Shown here one piece after another: positions 47,505 to 56,226 of a stretch of DNA of 64,000 nucleotides. This DNA is from CBDCWT01 sp965223305 (GTDB lineage Bacteria; Planctomycetota; Planctomycetia; Pirellulales; Pirellulaceae), in contig CBDCWT010000026.1 in NCBI GenBank assembly GCA_965223305.1, positions 17,812-81,811 of the forward strand, read 5' to 3'. Position 1 is the first letter of the stretch. The number at the start of each line of letters is the position of its first letter. Position numbers and translations under genes: made by a program. The notes under the pieces are model-generated. The model was not told the origin of the DNA. It did no database searches and saw only the letters and a program-made list of their open reading frames with translations.

Positions 47505-48040
47505 CCTGCAGAGGTCGTGCAGCTTTTTAACTTGGCGCGTGACTATCGTCTTTCTTCACTCTCCCCTCGGGGAGAGTCGGCCCGCAGGGCCGGAGAGGGG
47601 GCATGCCTCGGGGCGATCACTCCGGGGAAGCCCTCCCCGGACGATACGCGTCGGTTTCGCTGAAGAACCGTGGGCTAACGCCCAGCGGCTGATTTTGTAG
47701 GATTCCGCTCGGTCACTGGGTGACGACCATCAGCCGGAATGCGTTAGCATCCGGTTTGTTGAGCGTAGCCGAAATCGCCAGAGTTTGGTGGACCGCATGA
47801 AGCGTCGAAGCTGTACCGCCTCCCCGCGAGAGAGGTCGTGCAGCTTTTGTCTTGGTGCGTGATTTTCGTCTTTCGTCACTCTCCCCTCGGGGAGAGTCGG
47901 CCCGAAGGGCCGGAGAGGGGGGCACTCCTTGGGGCGATCACTCCGGCGCAGCCCTCCCCGGACGCTACGCGTCCGACCCTCCCGCGAGAGCGGTAGGGTG
48001 AGGTGATGGTTGGTCAACATGAAGCGCAAAAACTGCACAA
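47505..48040. repeat. Two composite modular intergenic repeats in tandem
   Basis: The first block (47505-47700) has GTCGTGCAGCTTTTTAACTT, TCTTTCTTCACTCTCCCCTC, GGCCCGCAGGGCC and CCGTGGGCTAACGCCCAGCGG. The second (47725-48040) has CAGCCGGAATGCGTTAGCAT, GTAGCCGAAATCGCCAGAGT, TCGTCTTTCGTCACTCTC, GGCCCGAAGGGCC, CCTCCCCGGACGCTACGCGT and CATGAAGCGCAAAAACTGC. Together they nearly fill the gap before the penicillin acylase gene. Confidence 0.85.
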
Positions 48041-48049
48041 CTTCTACAG

Positions 48050-50245
48050 CTAGTCGCCCTCGAGGCTCAGCCGCTTGTAATTGCCGCTTGTCCAGCGGTC
48101 GATGTCGGATTTGTAGTATTTCGAGAAACGACTCTCGCTTGGCCCACCCGGCAGGTTCGTCCAAGCTTCGTCGCCAGACATGTCGGTCACAAAGTGGTAG
48201 GAAGGAGCAAACGTCGTCTCGCGCGTCGCCGTCTGCAGGACGTGGCCTTGAAACGGCGTCGCGTGGTTGCCCGGCATCGAATAGCGACGGCTGTTGAAGC
48301 CGAGAATTCGGCCGACCTGGTGACTGCCGAAGTAGCGGTTCGTGAAATGGAAGTTGTTGACTTCCGACCAGGGCTGAATGGTCTCCGGATCGGTTCTGGC
48401 CGCCGCGCGGCGGATCAGTTCCCCTTTGTCTCGGCCATGGAGCAGACTCGATTCCGCTTGCAGCAGCACGTGATCCGCAGCGCGCAGCACCATCATTGAA
48501 TAGCCGAGCCGTGTACAGAGATAGACCACCCTCCGCCAGCCGATCCCCTGCGAGTGCCCCATAATCTCGTACATGACGTTGACGTAGAGCCGGTGGAACA
48601 GCGTCGCCTCTTGGCTGTCCGGGTGGTAACGGCAATCCCATTCGGACAACCTCTTCTTCAGCTTCCCAGCTGGAATATGCGGCAGAAGTGCCTCCAGCAA
48701 CTCCCGCGCTTGAACGCTGAGCACGTCGTATTGCATTTCTTGCATGTCGGCAAGCGTTGCTGAGCTGAGTTCATGCAACCGTTCGACGATCCGGCGTTTG
48801 CGGTAGCCCGGTAGTGGTTGGGTCACCAGCATCGGGAGTCCCGGCGGATTGATTTCCTCGTTGGCCGTTGCCACGAATCCCTCATCCGGATCGTAAACGC
48901 TCGGCAAGCGATCGTTGGGAACCCAACCCTGCCAGTGGTTCGCCGAGTCCCAGGCGGGAATAGGCGTCAGCCCCACGAAATTCCCTCCCCGTTGCGGGAA
49001 TCGACCACAGCTTTGTTGGCCAATGTGGCCATCGCGGTCTGCAAAAACCCAACACAACGTGGGCTGCTGGCAGTCGCGAACCACCCGCATGGCGGCCTTA
49101 GCCGTGTCCGCCAGCACGACATCCAGCCAGGCCGAAATGGCGCTGCCGCTGCCTTCGCGATTTCCAGTCCAAGCGAGCGCCAAGTGCATTCCCGGCCCGG
49201 ATTCATCGAGGTCACACTCGACCGTGCCCAACGGGTTCTGGTAGAACCGCAACGTCTCCGGTTTCGCTCCTTTCCGCTCGAGAATCTCCTCACGAAGTTC
49301 GAAATCCAACCACTGGTCCCCACGCCGATACTGCCATCCCGATTCGCCGCCGGGTCGACAATCTTCGACGAAGAAATCGACGGTATCCCCCTTCATGTAG
49401 GTCACACCCCAAGCAACTCTGGCAGTCCGCGCCACTGCGAAAAGCGGGCAGCCGGGCAGCGTGGCACCCATCACATAGGCATCGTCCCAGCGCAACACGG
49501 CCTCGTACCAAATAGCTGGAAGGCGATTGATCTCCAAATGAGGATCGGACGCGAGCAGCGCGCCACCGCTCTTACTTCGCGCTGGGCTCACCGCCCAGGC
49601 GTTGCTACCCGCCAAGCGGGGAAGGTCACTGAGCAACTCTAGGGCATCATCCGAAAGTTGGTTCGACATCTTGATCTGGCGAACCAACTCGAAGTCGACG
49701 TCATCGAGCCGCGGAGCAAACAGCTCACGGAGCGCGTCGTCGTTGACGCCGGCGTGGATCAGCTCGATCAACAACCGCTCGTTTTGCATTTGGCTGACCG
49801 CCAAGCCGCCAAAGCTAAGTAGCTTTCCGATCAGCAGGATCGACTGCTCATCCCAAGGGCGAGGTTGAAATCCGGCGGCCAACATCGGCAACGAGCGACC
49901 GGACTTCCGCAACCCGTCGTTAGCCCCATCACAGTAGGCAGCTAGACACTCACGGATCCGGGAATCCAACAGCTCGACCTCCTGCTCGAGTCCGGTCTCC
50001 AGGGCAATGCGGCGAAAGAAGCAGTCGGTTTCCCAAAGCTCGGCACTGTGGGCGATCTCCTCGGCAGCCCGCCCGCTCGCGACGCTGCGGGCGAACAGCA
50101 TTTGGGTGCCGCGATCCAGCGCGTGCATGTAACCCAGACCATAGAGGGCGTCGGGCCACGAGCCCGCTTGAATGTGTGGAACTCCCTGCTCGTCTCGCTC
50201 TGCCTGAAACGGGCGCCGTGTCTTGGGTGTGCGGATTCTCTTCAC
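48050..50245 (-). CDS. Penicillin acylase family Ntn-hydrolase
   Basis: The family consists of N-terminal nucleophile amidases that cleave themselves into two subunits; substrates include penicillins, acyl-homoserine lactones and other N-acyl compounds. The protein has 731 residues. The alpha part shows QAERDEQGVPHIQA and ALYGLGYMHALDRGTQM. The autocleavage site and nucleophile is GSNAWAVSPARSKSGGALLA, with Ser214. DPHLEINRLPAIWYEA follows. The beta part contains FATANEEINPPG-type contacts (FVATANEEINPPGLP). There is no signal peptide, unlike periplasmic homologues, so it is probably cytoplasmic. The substrate cannot be inferred. It lies alone downstream of a 350-bp gap. Confidence 0.9.
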   Translation of the reverse strand: MKRIRTPKTRRPFQAERDEQGVPHIQAGSWPDALYGLGYMHALDRGTQMLFARSVASGRAAEEIAHSAELWETDCFFRRIALETGLEQEVELLDSRIRECLAAYCDGANDGLRKSGRSLPMLAAGFQPRPWDEQSILLIGKLLSFGGLAVSQMQNERLLIELIHAGVNDDALRELFAPRLDDVDFELVRQIKMSNQLSDDALELLSDLPRLAGSNAWAVSPARSKSGGALLASDPHLEINRLPAIWYEAVLRWDDAYVMGATLPGCPLFAVARTARVAWGVTYMKGDTVDFFVEDCRPGGESGWQYRRGDQWLDFELREEILERKGAKPETLRFYQNPLGTVECDLDESGPGMHLALAWTGNREGSGSAISAWLDVVLADTAKAAMRVVRDCQQPTLCWVFADRDGHIGQQSCGRFPQRGGNFVGLTPIPAWDSANHWQGWVPNDRLPSVYDPDEGFVATANEEINPPGLPMLVTQPLPGYRKRRIVERLHELSSATLADMQEMQYDVLSVQARELLEALLPHIPAGKLKKRLSEWDCRYHPDSQEATLFHRLYVNVMYEIMGHSQGIGWRRVVYLCTRLGYSMMVLRAADHVLLQAESSLLHGRDKGELIRRAAARTDPETIQPWSEVNNFHFTNRYFGSHQVGRILGFNSRRYSMPGNHATPFQGHVLQTATRETTFAPSYHFVTDMSGDEAWTNLPGGPSESRFSKYYKSDIDRWTSGNYKRLSLEGD

Positions 50246-50592
50246 TGCGCAACCACAAACCTGCGCCTTCCACGAAGCGCAATAGACAACGGTCAGACGT
50301 CATGACCGCACCCGCCTGTCTTACGGTTTTCTGCGCCCGGCGGGTCTCTCGGTCACATCGAGAAAGACTATCGTTTGCGATGACGAATCTTCGATCGCAT
50401 CCGCCGTTTTTTGCGGCCGATCTTCCTTCGCCCTTTTCCGGTTCGTTTCGTTCCCACTGATTACTCCGCTCAATTCGACGATCGCAACGACAGGAGCGCT
50501 GTCAGCAACGGCCTCTGGCAGGACGGGACAAGCGCGAACGGCGAGTGTAACAGATAGAGAGCGGCGCGATCAAGAGCCAAGCCGTGCCCAAA
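50246..50592. other. Intergenic region, nothing recognised
   Basis: This 347-bp gap lies between two minus-strand genes. I see no gene, RNA or repeat module. It should hold the promoter of the penicillin acylase gene. Confidence 0.4.
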
Positions 50593-51030
50593 CTACCAAT
50601 CGAACTGCGAAGATTCGGCGAGCGCGCGCTCGATCAGAGCCAGCAGCACGTTGGGATCGTATGGTTTGCGCAGGTAGTATTCACATCCAACCGAGCGGGC
50701 TCGCCGCACAATGTCCGGCCGCTCCATCGCGCTCACGATAATCACCGGAATTCCACAAGTACCTGGCGCATCCGCCAGCCGCGAGCATACCTCGAAACCC
50801 TCCATGTCCGGCAGCCGCAGATCGAGCAGCACGATATCCGGTGGGTCACTGGACGCCAGCTGCAGAGCATCATGGCCGCGATGAGCGGTCAAGACTCGAA
50901 AACCAAGTTGTACGAGCCGGTGCTCCAGAGAACAGACCTGCGCTTCGTCGTCGTCGACAACCATGACTGTCTTGGGAACCACCTGATTCGCTGCAATCGG
51001 CTCAAGCTGCACGACGTGATCTACGGACAT
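50593..51030 (-). CDS. Stand-alone response regulator receiver domain
   Basis: The start MSVDHVVQLEPIAANQVVPK at 51030 is likely; a longer frame is open to 51132. The protein is 145 residues, essentially one receiver domain: acidic pair in MVVDDDEAQV, phospho-acceptor Asp70 in VLLDLRLPDMEGFEV, Ser100 in IIVSAMERP, and Lys122 in YYLRKPYDPNVLL. There is no output domain, so it acts through partner binding. No kinase is next to it. Confidence 0.9.
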   Translation of the reverse strand: MSVDHVVQLEPIAANQVVPKTVMVVDDDEAQVCSLEHRLVQLGFRVLTAHRGHDALQLASSDPPDIVLLDLRLPDMEGFEVCSRLADAPGTCGIPVIIVSAMERPDIVRRARSVGCEYYLRKPYDPNVLLALIERALAESSQFDW

Positions 51031-51173
51031 TTTGGAATACCGCCCTGGAAAAACATCGGGACTGTGGCGTTTCCAAAACCTACGTCGCGAATTGCATGTG
51101 GTCAAATGGCAACGGCGTGCCCCATTTGCCACTGCTGGCCCAGATGTGCTCCCGCCCCTCCGGCGATGCTAAC

Positions 51174-51353
51174 TCAATACCAAAGCGCCACGCAGCTCAA
51201 GTAGACCAGCCAGATCAATAGAAGAAGCGTGGCCAGTGAAAGCAGCCCTTTGTTGGGCCGCGGTGGCCGGAGGGGATCGGGCCGAGACTCGTTCGGGCCT
51301 GGCGGGTCGCTGCGCTGGCGCTGTGACCGGCTTCGCTTCCTAGCTTGGCCCAT
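51174..51353 (-). CDS. Small single-helix membrane protein
   Basis: The protein has 59 residues and starts MGQARKRSRSQRQRSDPPGP. The N-terminal 40 residues are basic and proline-rich, and the C-terminal 20 are a membrane helix (LLSLATLLLLIWLVYLSCVA). It is a tail-anchored layout. The start lies two bases after the stop of the Minf_1886-type gene, so it is coupled to the ricT operon. Confidence 0.6.
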   Translation of the reverse strand: MGQARKRSRSQRQRSDPPGPNESRPDPLRPPRPNKGLLSLATLLLLIWLVYLSCVALWY

Positions 51354-51355
51354 CG

Positions 51356-51817
51356 TCAACTTTCGTCGGACATGGTGATCTGATACTGCTGCTGCAGCGC
51401 TTCACCGAAGTCGTAGACGTTATCAAAGTCTTCAAGCCGGTCGTTTTGGGATTTGGTCATCTCGCCAAGTTCAATCAACTTGTAAACGATCTCACCAAAA
51501 TCTCGAGTGGTCTGGACATTCCAACTGTTGAAGACGACCTTGGCCATCAAGCCGTACCGGTCTGCGGCATACAGCCGGATTGCTTGACAAAGCTCCTGGC
51601 CGGTGAGATGAGCTTCTTCCGCAGTTTCGCTGTCCTCGTCTTCTTCACCCTCGTCGTCCTCGCTGCCGTACGGGCGCGGCCTGCCCATGCCAAGCTCTAG
51701 CTGAGCGTAGACGAGCGCCTCTTGTACGAAAACATAGGCCTCCCATCGGTACCGGCCGTCGCGCTGGGCCAGATCGACGATTCGTTTCAGAGACTTGGAC
51801 ATAGCCTGTAGCGACAT
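51356..51817 (-). CDS. Minf_1886 family protein (Planctomycetes/Verrucomicrobia-restricted)
   Basis: The protein has 153 residues, starting MSLQAMSKSLKRIVDLAQRD. The family core is recognisable: RYRWEAYVFVQEALVYAQLE, HLTGQELCQAIRLYAADRYG, and VVFNSWNVQTTRDFGEIVYK followed by LIELGEMTKSQNDRLEDF. An acidic insert (YGSEDDEGEEDEDSETAEE) sits between. Function is unknown. It starts three bases after the ricT stop, and a small membrane protein follows, so the three genes form an operon. Confidence 0.85.
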   Translation of the reverse strand: MSLQAMSKSLKRIVDLAQRDGRYRWEAYVFVQEALVYAQLELGMGRPRPYGSEDDEGEEDEDSETAEEAHLTGQELCQAIRLYAADRYGLMAKVVFNSWNVQTTRDFGEIVYKLIELGEMTKSQNDRLEDFDNVYDFGEALQQQYQITMSDES

Positions 51818-51820
51818 AGA

Positions 51821-52627
51821 TCACTTTTGTACGGTGAGAACTTCGGATGCATCGATCAACACGCGGCGATGGTCTTCTGTTTCGACCAGCAACTTCCTGG
51901 TCAAGATCTCCTGGTTCAAAACGCGGGCTCGACCGTTCCCAGTGACAACATTCGCTCCCACCGCCGGCAGTTCCTTGCGCAGTTCGTCATACGTGTCGTA
52001 CTCGTATCTCAAACAGCACTTTAGGCGACCACAACGACCAGAAATCTTCGTCGGGTCGAGCGTCGCCTTTTGTAATTTCGCCATCTTCATGGAGACCGGC
52101 GGCATGGAGGGGAGATGTGTGTTGCAGCAGACAGGCTTTCCGCAGTCACCATAGTCGGCCAGCAGCTTGGCCTCATCCCGGACCCCGATCTGGCGCATTT
52201 CGATTCGCGTCTGAAACTCCGCAGCCAAACGTTTGACCAGCTCTCGAAAGTCAATCCGCTGCTCCGCCAGATAGTAGACAACGATCCGTTCACCACCGAA
52301 CAGATGTTCGATATCCACCATTTCCATGTCGAGCTGCAACTGATTCACGTGCCGCCGGCAGGTCTCAAACTCGTCGGGTTCGCGTGACTGGATATGATCT
52401 TGCTCGTTAAAGTCATCCGCTGTCATGCGGCGGAGAATCTGACCATGGCCGGCGTCCCGGATCTGCTTGACCGCCTCCTCGGTCGCCTCACAAAGGACCT
52501 GTCCGACTTCCAGCCCGCGATTCGTCCGCGCGATCACGTGTTCCGACCGACGAAATCGCTCGCCACCACGAGTCGACATGACCCCTAGCGTTCGCATCGC
52601 ACCATGTCGGACCACGTACCTGGGCAT
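51821..52627 (-). CDS. ricT: PSP1-domain regulator, RicT (YaaT) family
   Basis: In Bacillus RicT forms a complex with RicA and RicF that affects mRNA maturation and phosphorelay signalling. The length of 268 residues is normal. The start is MPRYVVRHGAMRTLGVMS. The PSP1 core runs from about residue 50. Conserved Cys-rich parts are ADYGDCGKPVCCNTHLPSMP and ISGRCGRLKCCLRYEYD, which bind iron-sulfur clusters in Bacillus RicT complexes. No ricA or ricF is in the window, so a different partner is likely; the linked Minf_1886-type protein is one candidate (inference). Confidence 0.88.
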   Translation of the reverse strand: MPRYVVRHGAMRTLGVMSTRGGERFRRSEHVIARTNRGLEVGQVLCEATEEAVKQIRDAGHGQILRRMTADDFNEQDHIQSREPDEFETCRRHVNQLQLDMEMVDIEHLFGGERIVVYYLAEQRIDFRELVKRLAAEFQTRIEMRQIGVRDEAKLLADYGDCGKPVCCNTHLPSMPPVSMKMAKLQKATLDPTKISGRCGRLKCCLRYEYDTYDELRKELPAVGANVVTGNGRARVLNQEILTRKLLVETEDHRRVLIDASEVLTVQK

Positions 52628-52859
52628 CGAATCCTCAAGCTTCGTTAGCTGGGCGAGAACCGCCGAGCGAACTGGTTCTCCGCAGACTGGCAGGGTTCGC
52701 TTAGAAGTATACTTGCGCGCCGATGACGCGCAAAGCCAGAAGCCTCAGCCCCTACCGGCCCGCTCGAAAGGGCATCGGCAAATGCCCCTTCTCCTTTCTG
52801 TGAAGCAGGTTAGGACCAGGGGGTTTCCGACCGAGCTCACCCCTCCGCTCCCTTGCTCC

Positions 52860-53165
52860 GCTTCACCCTCCCGCTGCGAGGGCGTGCAGCTTCTGCGCTT
52901 CATGCAGTCCGCCAAACTCTGGCGAGTTCGGCTACGCTCTAAATCAGCCGCTGGGCGTTAGCCCACGGTTCCCCAGCAAAACCGACGCGTAGCGTCCTGG
53001 GAGGGCTCCCCCCCTCTCCGGCCCTTTGGGCCGACTCTCCCCGAGGGGAGAGTGACGAAAGACGAATCACGCACCTGACTTGAAAACTGCACGACCTCTG
53101 TTCGGACGTCGAAGAACGGCTCCGCAGGAGCGTCGCCCTCCCGTCGGCGAGATCGTGCAGCTTTT
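52860..53165. repeat. Composite modular intergenic repeat
   Basis: Modules in order: CACCCTCCCGCTGCGAGGGC, GTGCAGCTTCTGCGCTTCAT, CCAAACTCTGGCGAGTTCGG, CAGCCGCTGGGCGTTAGCCC, GACGCGTAGCGTCC, GGCCCTTTGGGCC with CTCCCCGAGGGGAG, and GTCGTGCAGCTTTTGCC-type ends. It lies in the gap before the OmpR-type regulator. Confidence 0.85.
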
Positions 53166-53404
53166 GCCATTTCCCTCCTCCTGCCCTTAGCGCCCGGCGT
53201 CGAACCGACCAGAATTGATGCATCATGCCCTGGTTCGACCTTCGCCCCCTCTTCCGCCGATTGACCATTGCAGCTGCGCCGACCAAGCGGACTCCCCCCT
53301 CACAAGAACACCATGTCCAAACACCGGTCGTTGAAGTGGTCCTTCATCCTGGGCGCTGTCCTGACCGGATCCGTTAACCCCCTGCAGAGGTCCGCGCCCC
53401 GCGA

Positions 53405-54142
53405 ATGCATAAGCACATTCTGATTGTCGAGGACGAAGAACACTTGGCCGTGGGCATCCAATACAACTTGGAAGCCGAAGGCTATCGTGTCACGACGGTC
53501 AGCGACGGCCCCCAAGCGCTCCAACTGTTGGAAGACGAACCCGACAGCATCAATCTGATCATCCTCGACATCATGCTGCCCGGCATGAGCGGCTATACGG
53601 TGTGCGATACACTCCGGCAGCAAGGTGTCGACATCCCAATATTGATCCTGAGCGCCCGGACACTGGTCGAGGACCGGACACGAGGTTTCGAGATGGGCGC
53701 CGATCAGTACCTAAGCAAACCGTTCGAACTCGACGAGCTGTTAAGCCGGGTCAAGAACTTGCTGGCACTCTACGAACGGCGTTCCACCGGCCGCTCGTTG
53801 GTGGTTAACGGGGGAGTCACCAGGCTCTATGAGTTCGGCAAGAACAGCATCAACTTCGAAACCTACGAGGTTTCGGTAGGTGGCGAACCCAAGAAGCTGA
53901 CCGAACTCGAAATGAAGCTGCTGGCGTACTTTGTTAAGAACGCAGGTCGAGTGATTCGGCGGGATGAACTGCTAGAAAAGGTCTGGGACGTGCCCGGCTC
54001 GATCAGCACACGGGCAGTCGACCAGTTCATTCGCAGACTTCGCAAAATGTTCGAACCCGATCCGTCCCGGCCCCGGTACTTCCTCACCATCCGTGACGCA
54101 GGTTATCGCTTTGTCTCGTCCGAAGAAACTAGCGACGAGTAA
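53405..54142 (+). CDS. OmpR-type response regulator
   Basis: The protein has 245 residues. The receiver domain (1-120) has ILIVEDEEHLAVG, Asp55 in LIILDIMLPGMSGYTV, and Lys105 in YLSKPFELDELLSRV. The C-terminal winged-helix DNA-binding domain (about 145-240) has LTELEMKLLAYFVKNAGRVI, RRDELLEKVWDV and FIRRLRKMFEPDPSRPRYFL. The GTG or ATG choice is settled by MHKHILIVEDEE at 53405. No sensor kinase is next to it, so its signal is unknown. Confidence 0.93.
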   Translation: MHKHILIVEDEEHLAVGIQYNLEAEGYRVTTVSDGPQALQLLEDEPDSINLIILDIMLPGMSGYTVCDTLRQQGVDIPILILSARTLVEDRTRGFEMGADQYLSKPFELDELLSRVKNLLALYERRSTGRSLVVNGGVTRLYEFGKNSINFETYEVSVGGEPKKLTELEMKLLAYFVKNAGRVIRRDELLEKVWDVPGSISTRAVDQFIRRLRKMFEPDPSRPRYFLTIRDAGYRFVSSEETSDE

Positions 54143-54178
54143 CAGATCGCTGGCGCGCAGGTCGCGTCGAGCAGCCGG

Positions 54179-55600
54179 CTACGCCCCCAGCGGCTGCAGC
54201 ACCTGCAGCTCCTTTGCGAGAACAGTCCCAAACAGCGTGTGAGCGTTCGCATCGTAGATGGTGACCGGCAAGATCTGGCCCGCCTGGCTGCGGTCCCCTT
54301 CGAACACCACAATTCGGTCGCAATGCGTCCGTCCAGTCAATTGTACGACGGCCGCTCCCGGATCGGCCTTTCGCAGGGCATGCTTGCTGGGACCTTCCAC
54401 CAGGACCTCCAGCTCCTGCCCGAGAAACTGCTGGTTGTCTTCTTCGCTGATCCTGTTCTGGATTGCCAGCAGTTCGTTGTTGCGGGCCTGTTTGACGTCG
54501 AACGGCACGTCGTCCGGTAGCTGGTCAGCACCTCGAGTCCCGGGGCGGACACTGTACTTGAAAATGAAGCTGTTTTTGAATCGACACTCTTTGACCAGGT
54601 CTATCGTTTTCTGAAAGTCAGCTTCGGTTTCGCCGCAGAATCCTACAATGAAATCGCTCGAGACAGCGGCCGTGGCGATTGTGCCGCCAATCCTAGCCAT
54701 CATGTCACGATAATCGTCGACGGTGTATCCTCGTTTCATGCGCCGCAAGACGGCGTCGGAACCGCTCTGCGCTGGGACGTGCAGATATGGCGACACCTTG
54801 GGGAGATCGCGAATTGTCATCAGAAGCTCGTCGCTCATGTCCTTCGGATAGTTGGTGACGAACTTCAAGCGGGCGATCCCCTCGATCTGGTGCAACCGAT
54901 CCAACAAACTCGCCAACGTCGCCGTGCGGCCTCCTGACGAATACTTGTAGCTGTTGACCGTCTGCCCCAGCAGCGTGATCTCTTTGCACCCTTGTTCGGC
55001 GAGCACGCGTGCTTCGGCTTCGATCTGCTCGGGACAGCGTCCCTGCTCAGGCCCACGCGTCATCGGCACGACGCAATAGGTGCAGAACTTGTCGCAGCCG
55101 ATTTGAATTCGCAGGTAGGCTTGAAACGGGGTCGGCCGCATTGTCGGATCGCGGAGCGGATCGAAGGTCTCATGGCTGCGTCGAATATCAGCCGCAGTAC
55201 CGTTGCTTCGGCCAAGGCTCACAGCTAGCTGCCGACCTCGGCCGGCTTGGATCCCCTCAATCAGATCAGGAACCCGCTGTAGCTGTCCCGGGCCCACAAC
55301 GAGGTCCACATAGGGAGCCCTTTCGAAGATGGTCCGCTGTGCTCTCTGGGCCATGCAGCCCAGCACACCGACTACTTTTTCTGGATGGGCACTTTTAAGG
55401 CGCTTGATCTGCCCCAGCTGACTGTACGTCTTCTCTTCCGCGTGCTCCCGCACGCTGCAGGTGTTAAACAGCAACGTCCCAGCTCGCTCCGGTTCAGCGG
55501 TCAGCTCATAGCCACGTTTCCGCAGGCTCGCCACCACCATCTCGCTGTCCAGCACATTCATCTGGCAGCCGACCGTTTCGATGTACACGAGTTTACTCAT
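54179..55600 (-). CDS. miaB: tRNA-2-methylthio-N6-dimethylallyladenosine synthase
   Basis: MiaB adds a methylthio group to i6A37 of tRNA, using two 4Fe-4S clusters and SAM. The start MSKLVYIETVGCQMNVLDSE at 55600 is typical; the frame has five more codons upstream. The auxiliary cluster cysteines are Cys12, Cys48 (FNTCSVREHAEEK) and Cys82 (GVLGCMAQR). The radical SAM motif is GCDKFCTYCVVPMTRG (Cys169, Cys173, Cys176). A C-terminal TRAM domain follows (VLVEGPSKHALRKADPGAAV). A small membrane protein gene ends 20 bp upstream, suggesting an operon. Confidence 0.96.
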   Translation of the reverse strand: MSKLVYIETVGCQMNVLDSEMVVASLRKRGYELTAEPERAGTLLFNTCSVREHAEEKTYSQLGQIKRLKSAHPEKVVGVLGCMAQRAQRTIFERAPYVDLVVGPGQLQRVPDLIEGIQAGRGRQLAVSLGRSNGTAADIRRSHETFDPLRDPTMRPTPFQAYLRIQIGCDKFCTYCVVPMTRGPEQGRCPEQIEAEARVLAEQGCKEITLLGQTVNSYKYSSGGRTATLASLLDRLHQIEGIARLKFVTNYPKDMSDELLMTIRDLPKVSPYLHVPAQSGSDAVLRRMKRGYTVDDYRDMMARIGGTIATAAVSSDFIVGFCGETEADFQKTIDLVKECRFKNSFIFKYSVRPGTRGADQLPDDVPFDVKQARNNELLAIQNRISEEDNQQFLGQELEVLVEGPSKHALRKADPGAAVVQLTGRTHCDRIVVFEGDRSQAGQILPVTIYDANAHTLFGTVLAKELQVLQPLGA

Positions 55601-55620
55601 CGATGCACAGATCACCCGGG

Positions 55621-55866
55621 CTAGGCAGCGTCTTCGTTCTTCTCGTTTAGGTTCCGAATCTGGCTGCTACGCAACTCGCTCCGCCATTTTTTCCGGTCTT
55701 CTCGCCGCTTTTCCAGTCGCCGTCGCTCCTGCTCGGCCTGGACCTGGCGAGCCAGCTCGTCCAGCAAGCTGTCGCGGCGAAGGTACATGAGCCGGACCAG
55801 AGCCGTGACGGCGATGTACGCCGCCACAACCATGATCGCGATGTCCCATCCATCCATGCCGAACAT
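55621..55866 (-). CDS. Small membrane protein with charged coiled coil
   Basis: The protein has 81 residues. One N-terminal membrane helix (DIAIMVVAAYIAVTALVRL) is followed by a highly charged helix (QAEQERRRLEKRREDRKKWR) with coiled-coil character. It starts MFGMDGWD. It lies just upstream of miaB in the same direction. No family is recognised. Confidence 0.65.
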   Translation of the reverse strand: MFGMDGWDIAIMVVAAYIAVTALVRLMYLRRDSLLDELARQVQAEQERRRLEKRREDRKKWRSELRSSQIRNLNEKNEDAA

Positions 55867-56052
55867 CGATCAGCAATCCCTCGCTTTACACCGTCGTCTC
55901 TCCCCCTCCCAGCTGAGCCATCCTACCACGGCCTCTGAGCGTGGAGTAGATCATCCGCGCGTCCCTATGATCGAGCCCTTCACACAACTTCAAAAAGCAC
56001 TGGGCCAGTGACTGCTTTGCTATCCCCCAGCGGGGCGATCAGCGGCGCTTAG

Positions 56053-56226
56053 CCCGGATTATTCATGAAGATCGTCGCGAGAGGTTGTAAGTACGTTCGT
56101 GGCAAGGAAGGCGAGCAATTCTTCCGCAGGCGTATTGCAGCAATACGTCGAGGGAGAATTGTGAAGCATGACGAAGCCACGGATGGACTTACGACCTCGC
56201 AGCAGATCGCTCATGAATAATTCGGG
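56053..56226 (+). mobile_element. Miniature inverted-repeat element, copy 2 (174 bp)
   Basis: Same length and orientation as the copy at 43122-43295, with three substitutions. TTAG flanks it on both sides (56049-56052 and 56227-56230). The right TTAG, read on the minus strand as CTAA, contains the stop codon of fmt. Confidence 0.92.
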
